Positions 4,441 through 5,916 of a DNA stretch of 5,916 bases are shown here, in pieces. The DNA is from an uncultured Collinsella sp. Its GTDB lineage: Bacteria; Actinomycetota; Coriobacteriia; Coriobacteriales; Coriobacteriaceae. A program made the position numbers and the translations under genes. The DNA is taken from the NCBI GenBank assembly GCA_900549135.1, contig URNI01000113.1:1-5916 (forward strand), read 5' to 3'. Under the pieces are notes generated by a model that made no database searches, was not told where the DNA came from, and saw only the letters and a program-made list of their open reading frames with translations. Position 1 is the first letter of the stretch, and each line of letters begins with the position of its first letter.

Positions 4441-5211
4441 ATGTGGGATTGGATCGTTAACATCCTTTTCGAGCTGCTCAAGCTCATCCAGACCTTTGCG
4501 GTCGACTGGGGCCTGTCCATCATCATCCTGGTGGTCATCATCCGTCTGCTGCTGACGCCGCTTATGCTCAAGTCGACCAAGTCGACGGCTCGCATGCAGG
4601 TGCTGCAGCCCAAGATGCTCGAGATCCAGGAGCGCTATGCCGACGATCCCCAGCGCCAGGCCGAGGAGATGCAGAAGTTCTACAGCGAGAACAAGTTCAA
4701 CCCCATGGCTGGTTGTCTGCCGCTGTTGATCCAGATGCCTGTCCTGTTCGCCCTGTTTACGCTGCTGCGTAACCTGCCGAACTACTTTAGCGACGGCACG
4801 TTCTCGTTCTTCAACATCCTGCCTGACCTTACCACCACGCCGAGCGCTTCCTTTGCCGATGGCTTTATGGTTGCGCTGCCTGCGCTGGTTTGCCTGATTC
4901 TGTTTGCCGTTCTCACTTTGATTCCGCAGCTTTACATGTCGCGCAATCAGACTGGCCAGCAGGCCCAGAGCATGCGTATGATGGCTGTTGTCATGACCGT
5001 CATGATGCTTTGGATGGGTTGGAGCCTGCCCGTCGGCGTTCTGCTGTACTACGATGTGTCTTCTGCCTGGCAGGTTGTCCAGCAGATCTTCGTGACGCAG
5101 AAGGTTATCGATAAGGCTAAGGCCGATGAGGAGGAGCGTCTCAAGAACGCTCCGCTTCAGGTCGAGGTTACTCGTCGCGAGAAAAAACCGCGCCCGCACA
5201 AGAAGAAGTAG
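4441..5211 (+). CDS. yidC: Membrane protein insertase YidC (Oxa1/SpoIIIJ type)
   Basis: YidC inserts and folds inner-membrane proteins, alone or with the Sec translocon. The 256-residue product is the short Gram-positive form, lacking the large periplasmic domain of Escherichia coli YidC. Membrane segments lie at about residues 22-43, 91-111, 142-166 and 180-206. The conserved positive charge of the hydrophilic groove is Arg35 in VVIIRLLLTP. A charged cytoplasmic hairpin follows (about 44-88), and NPMAGCLPLLIQMPVLFALF at 87-106 is a strong family motif. The C-terminus is Lys/Arg-rich (RREKKPRPHKKK), typical of ribosome contact. No lipoprotein cysteine or cleavable signal is evident; the protein begins with an amphipathic helix. 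GGAGG at 4427-4431, nine bases before the ATG, supports the start. It lies 29 bases after yidD. Confidence 0.97.
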   Translation: MWDWIVNILFELLKLIQTFAVDWGLSIIILVVIIRLLLTPLMLKSTKSTARMQVLQPKMLEIQERYADDPQRQAEEMQKFYSENKFNPMAGCLPLLIQMPVLFALFTLLRNLPNYFSDGTFSFFNILPDLTTTPSASFADGFMVALPALVCLILFAVLTLIPQLYMSRNQTGQQAQSMRMMAVVMTVMMLWMGWSLPVGVLLYYDVSSAWQVVQQIFVTQKVIDKAKADEEERLKNAPLQVEVTRREKKPRPHKKK

Positions 5212-5229
5212 TCGGGATATCAATCTTAT

Positions 5230-5241
5230 TTAGGTACCTAA
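5230..5241. repeat. 12-base perfect palindrome between yidC and jag
   Basis: TTAGGTACCTAA is a perfect palindrome in the 45-base gap after the yidC stop and just upstream of the jag ribosome-binding site (GGAG at 5247-5250). It could be an operator half-pair or chance; no partner site was found elsewhere in the window. Confidence 0.4.
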
Positions 5242-5256
5242 CTTTTGGAGTTCGTT

Positions 5257-5826
5257 ATGTCTGAAGAGATCGTCGAGGATATGCTTGAGGAGGTTGCCCC
5301 GCAGGTCGCGGGCGATTATCCCGAGATTGCACAGCGCTACAAGGCTGGTGAAGAGCTGACCGATGAGGAGCTCGACACCATTGCCGATGTGGCTATTTCC
5401 ATTCTGCGTTCCATCCTTTCGCACTTCGATGCGGCGAACTCTCCCATCGATGAGTATGAGGGTGATGAGGGTGAGCTGATTCTGGATGTAACCGCTCCGG
5501 ATCTTGCTGTTCTCATTGGTCGTCACGGACGTACCCTCGATGCTCTTCAGGTTATGTTCTCCCTGTTGGTGAGTCGCAAGCTTGGTTTTAGGTATCCGGT
5601 TGTCGTCGACGTTGAGGGTTACAAGAGTCGTCGTCAGGACAAGGTTGCTTCTATGGCCCAGTCTGCCGCCGAGCGCGCTATTCGCACTCATAAGAGTGTT
5701 TCCCTGCCGCCCATGAATGCCTATGAGCGCCGACTGGTTCACATTGCACTTCGTGGTAACGATGCCGTTGACACCCATTCTGAGGGCTCTGATCCCGATC
5801 GCCATGTTGTGATTGTTGCTCGATAA
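5257..5826 (+). CDS. jag: KH-R3H RNA-binding protein Jag (KhpB)
   Basis: Jag/KhpB is a cytoplasmic RNA-binding protein, linked in other Gram-positive bacteria to cell elongation and division control and usually encoded beside yidC. The 189-residue product has an acidic N-terminal region (about 1-45) without the canonical Jag_N domain, a KH-type domain with the GxxG loop Gly88-Arg-His-Gly91 followed by RTLDALQ, and a C-terminal R3H domain with Arg158-x3-His162 ending DRHVVIVAR. This shorter form is usual in Actinomycetota. The ATG at 5257 has GGAG six bases upstream. A TTG at 5245, four codons earlier, overlaps that site and is rejected. The gene ends at TAA 5824-5826, followed by the terminator. 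Confidence 0.94.
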   Translation: MSEEIVEDMLEEVAPQVAGDYPEIAQRYKAGEELTDEELDTIADVAISILRSILSHFDAANSPIDEYEGDEGELILDVTAPDLAVLIGRHGRTLDALQVMFSLLVSRKLGFRYPVVVDVEGYKSRRQDKVASMAQSAAERAIRTHKSVSLPPMNAYERRLVHIALRGNDAVDTHSEGSDPDRHVVIVAR

Positions 5827-5844
5827 TCTTCTCGAGTCTATGCT

Positions 5845-5876
5845 AAGGGGACGTGGTTTCCACGTCCCCTTTTTTT
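5845..5876 (+). terminator. Rho-independent terminator after jag
   Basis: GGGGACGTGG (5847-5856) and CCACGTCCCC (5860-5869) form a perfect 10-base stem with a TTT loop, followed by seven T (5870-5876). AA before the stem can extend the pairing into the T-run. It lies 20 bases after the jag stop and should end the rpmH-jag transcript. The next gene would then need its own promoter or readthrough. Confidence 0.93.
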
Positions 5877-5907
5877 GTCAAAAGTTCTTGATACACTGAT
5901 TTTTGTC

Positions 5908-5916
5908 AGAAAGGAG
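5908..5916 (+). promoter_or_regulatory. Ribosome-binding site of the next gene (probably rsmG)
   Basis: AGAAAGGAG ends exactly at the window edge, so a start codon is expected a few bases beyond. In many genomes the gene after jag is rsmG (gidB), the 16S rRNA G527 methyltransferase. That identity is synteny-based inference, since no codon is visible here. Confidence 0.55.

Noticed and set aside
4408..5223. 271-codon open frame on the minus strand
   Set aside because: It is antisense to yidC, with His/Gln/Leu-rich mirror composition. YidC on the plus strand is unmistakable.
5245..5256. Earlier TTG start for jag
   Set aside because: It overlaps the GGAG site that is correctly spaced for the ATG at 5257.
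5230..5805. 191-codon open frame on the minus strand
   Set aside because: It is antisense to jag, with no recognisable motif, and jag has clear KH and R3H signatures.

Overview
This window looks like the replication-origin neighbourhood of a fairly high-GC Gram-positive chromosome. The rightward block rpmH-rnpA-yidD-yidC-jag and the opposed dnaA-dnaN block have the classical layout around a bacterial oriC. A long Ala/Pro-rich DnaA linker, a short YidC, an approximately 190-residue Jag without the usual Jag N-terminal domain, and an ATP-binding gene placed before dnaA suggest an actinomycetotal lineage, most likely Coriobacteriia (Collinsella-like). The taxon is inferred from gene content and protein style, not from a search.

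Leftward block (minus strand, read right to left): first a 450-residue protein with a complete GHKL (Bergerat) ATPase domain, a very long Gln/Pro/Tyr/Met-rich linker and a C-terminal winged-helix-like domain (1999-3351). Then dnaA (259-1983, GTG start, 15 bases downstream), then a 238-base non-coding gap, then the first six codons of dnaN (1-20). The protein upstream of dnaA is the least explained gene here and the best candidate for an undescribed system. It is apparently co-transcribed with the replication initiator and combines an ATP switch, a low-complexity arm and a probable DNA-binding head.

Two non-coding regions flank this block and look like the two halves of a bipartite origin. The dnaA-dnaN gap holds an AT-rich segment with five consecutive DnaA-trio-type triplets beside dnaN, plus TTTTCAACA- and TTTTCCACG-type boxes. 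The 345-base gap between the GHKL gene and rpmH holds a dense cluster of the same boxes spaced by 10 to 11 bases. An exact 13-mer (AGTTTTCAACAGG) occurs once in the first region and twice in the second. The boxes differ from the textbook TTATCCACA, and the DnaA recognition helix has Asn in place of the usual Asp in its GxRDH motif. A near-match to the ParB site parS lies inside dnaA, where it encodes the peptide VSRET.

Rightward block (plus strand): a good sigma70-type promoter (3595-3624) and a 5' leader hairpin precede rpmH (ribosomal protein L34). Then come rnpA (RNase P protein), yidD (membrane insertion factor, overlapping rnpA by 4 bases), yidC (membrane insertase), jag/khpB (KH-R3H RNA-binding protein) and a strong intrinsic terminator (5845-5876). 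The window ends exactly on a ribosome-binding site for a further gene, probably rsmG by conserved order. This block couples translation, tRNA maturation and membrane-protein insertion, and it diverges from the replication genes across the origin.
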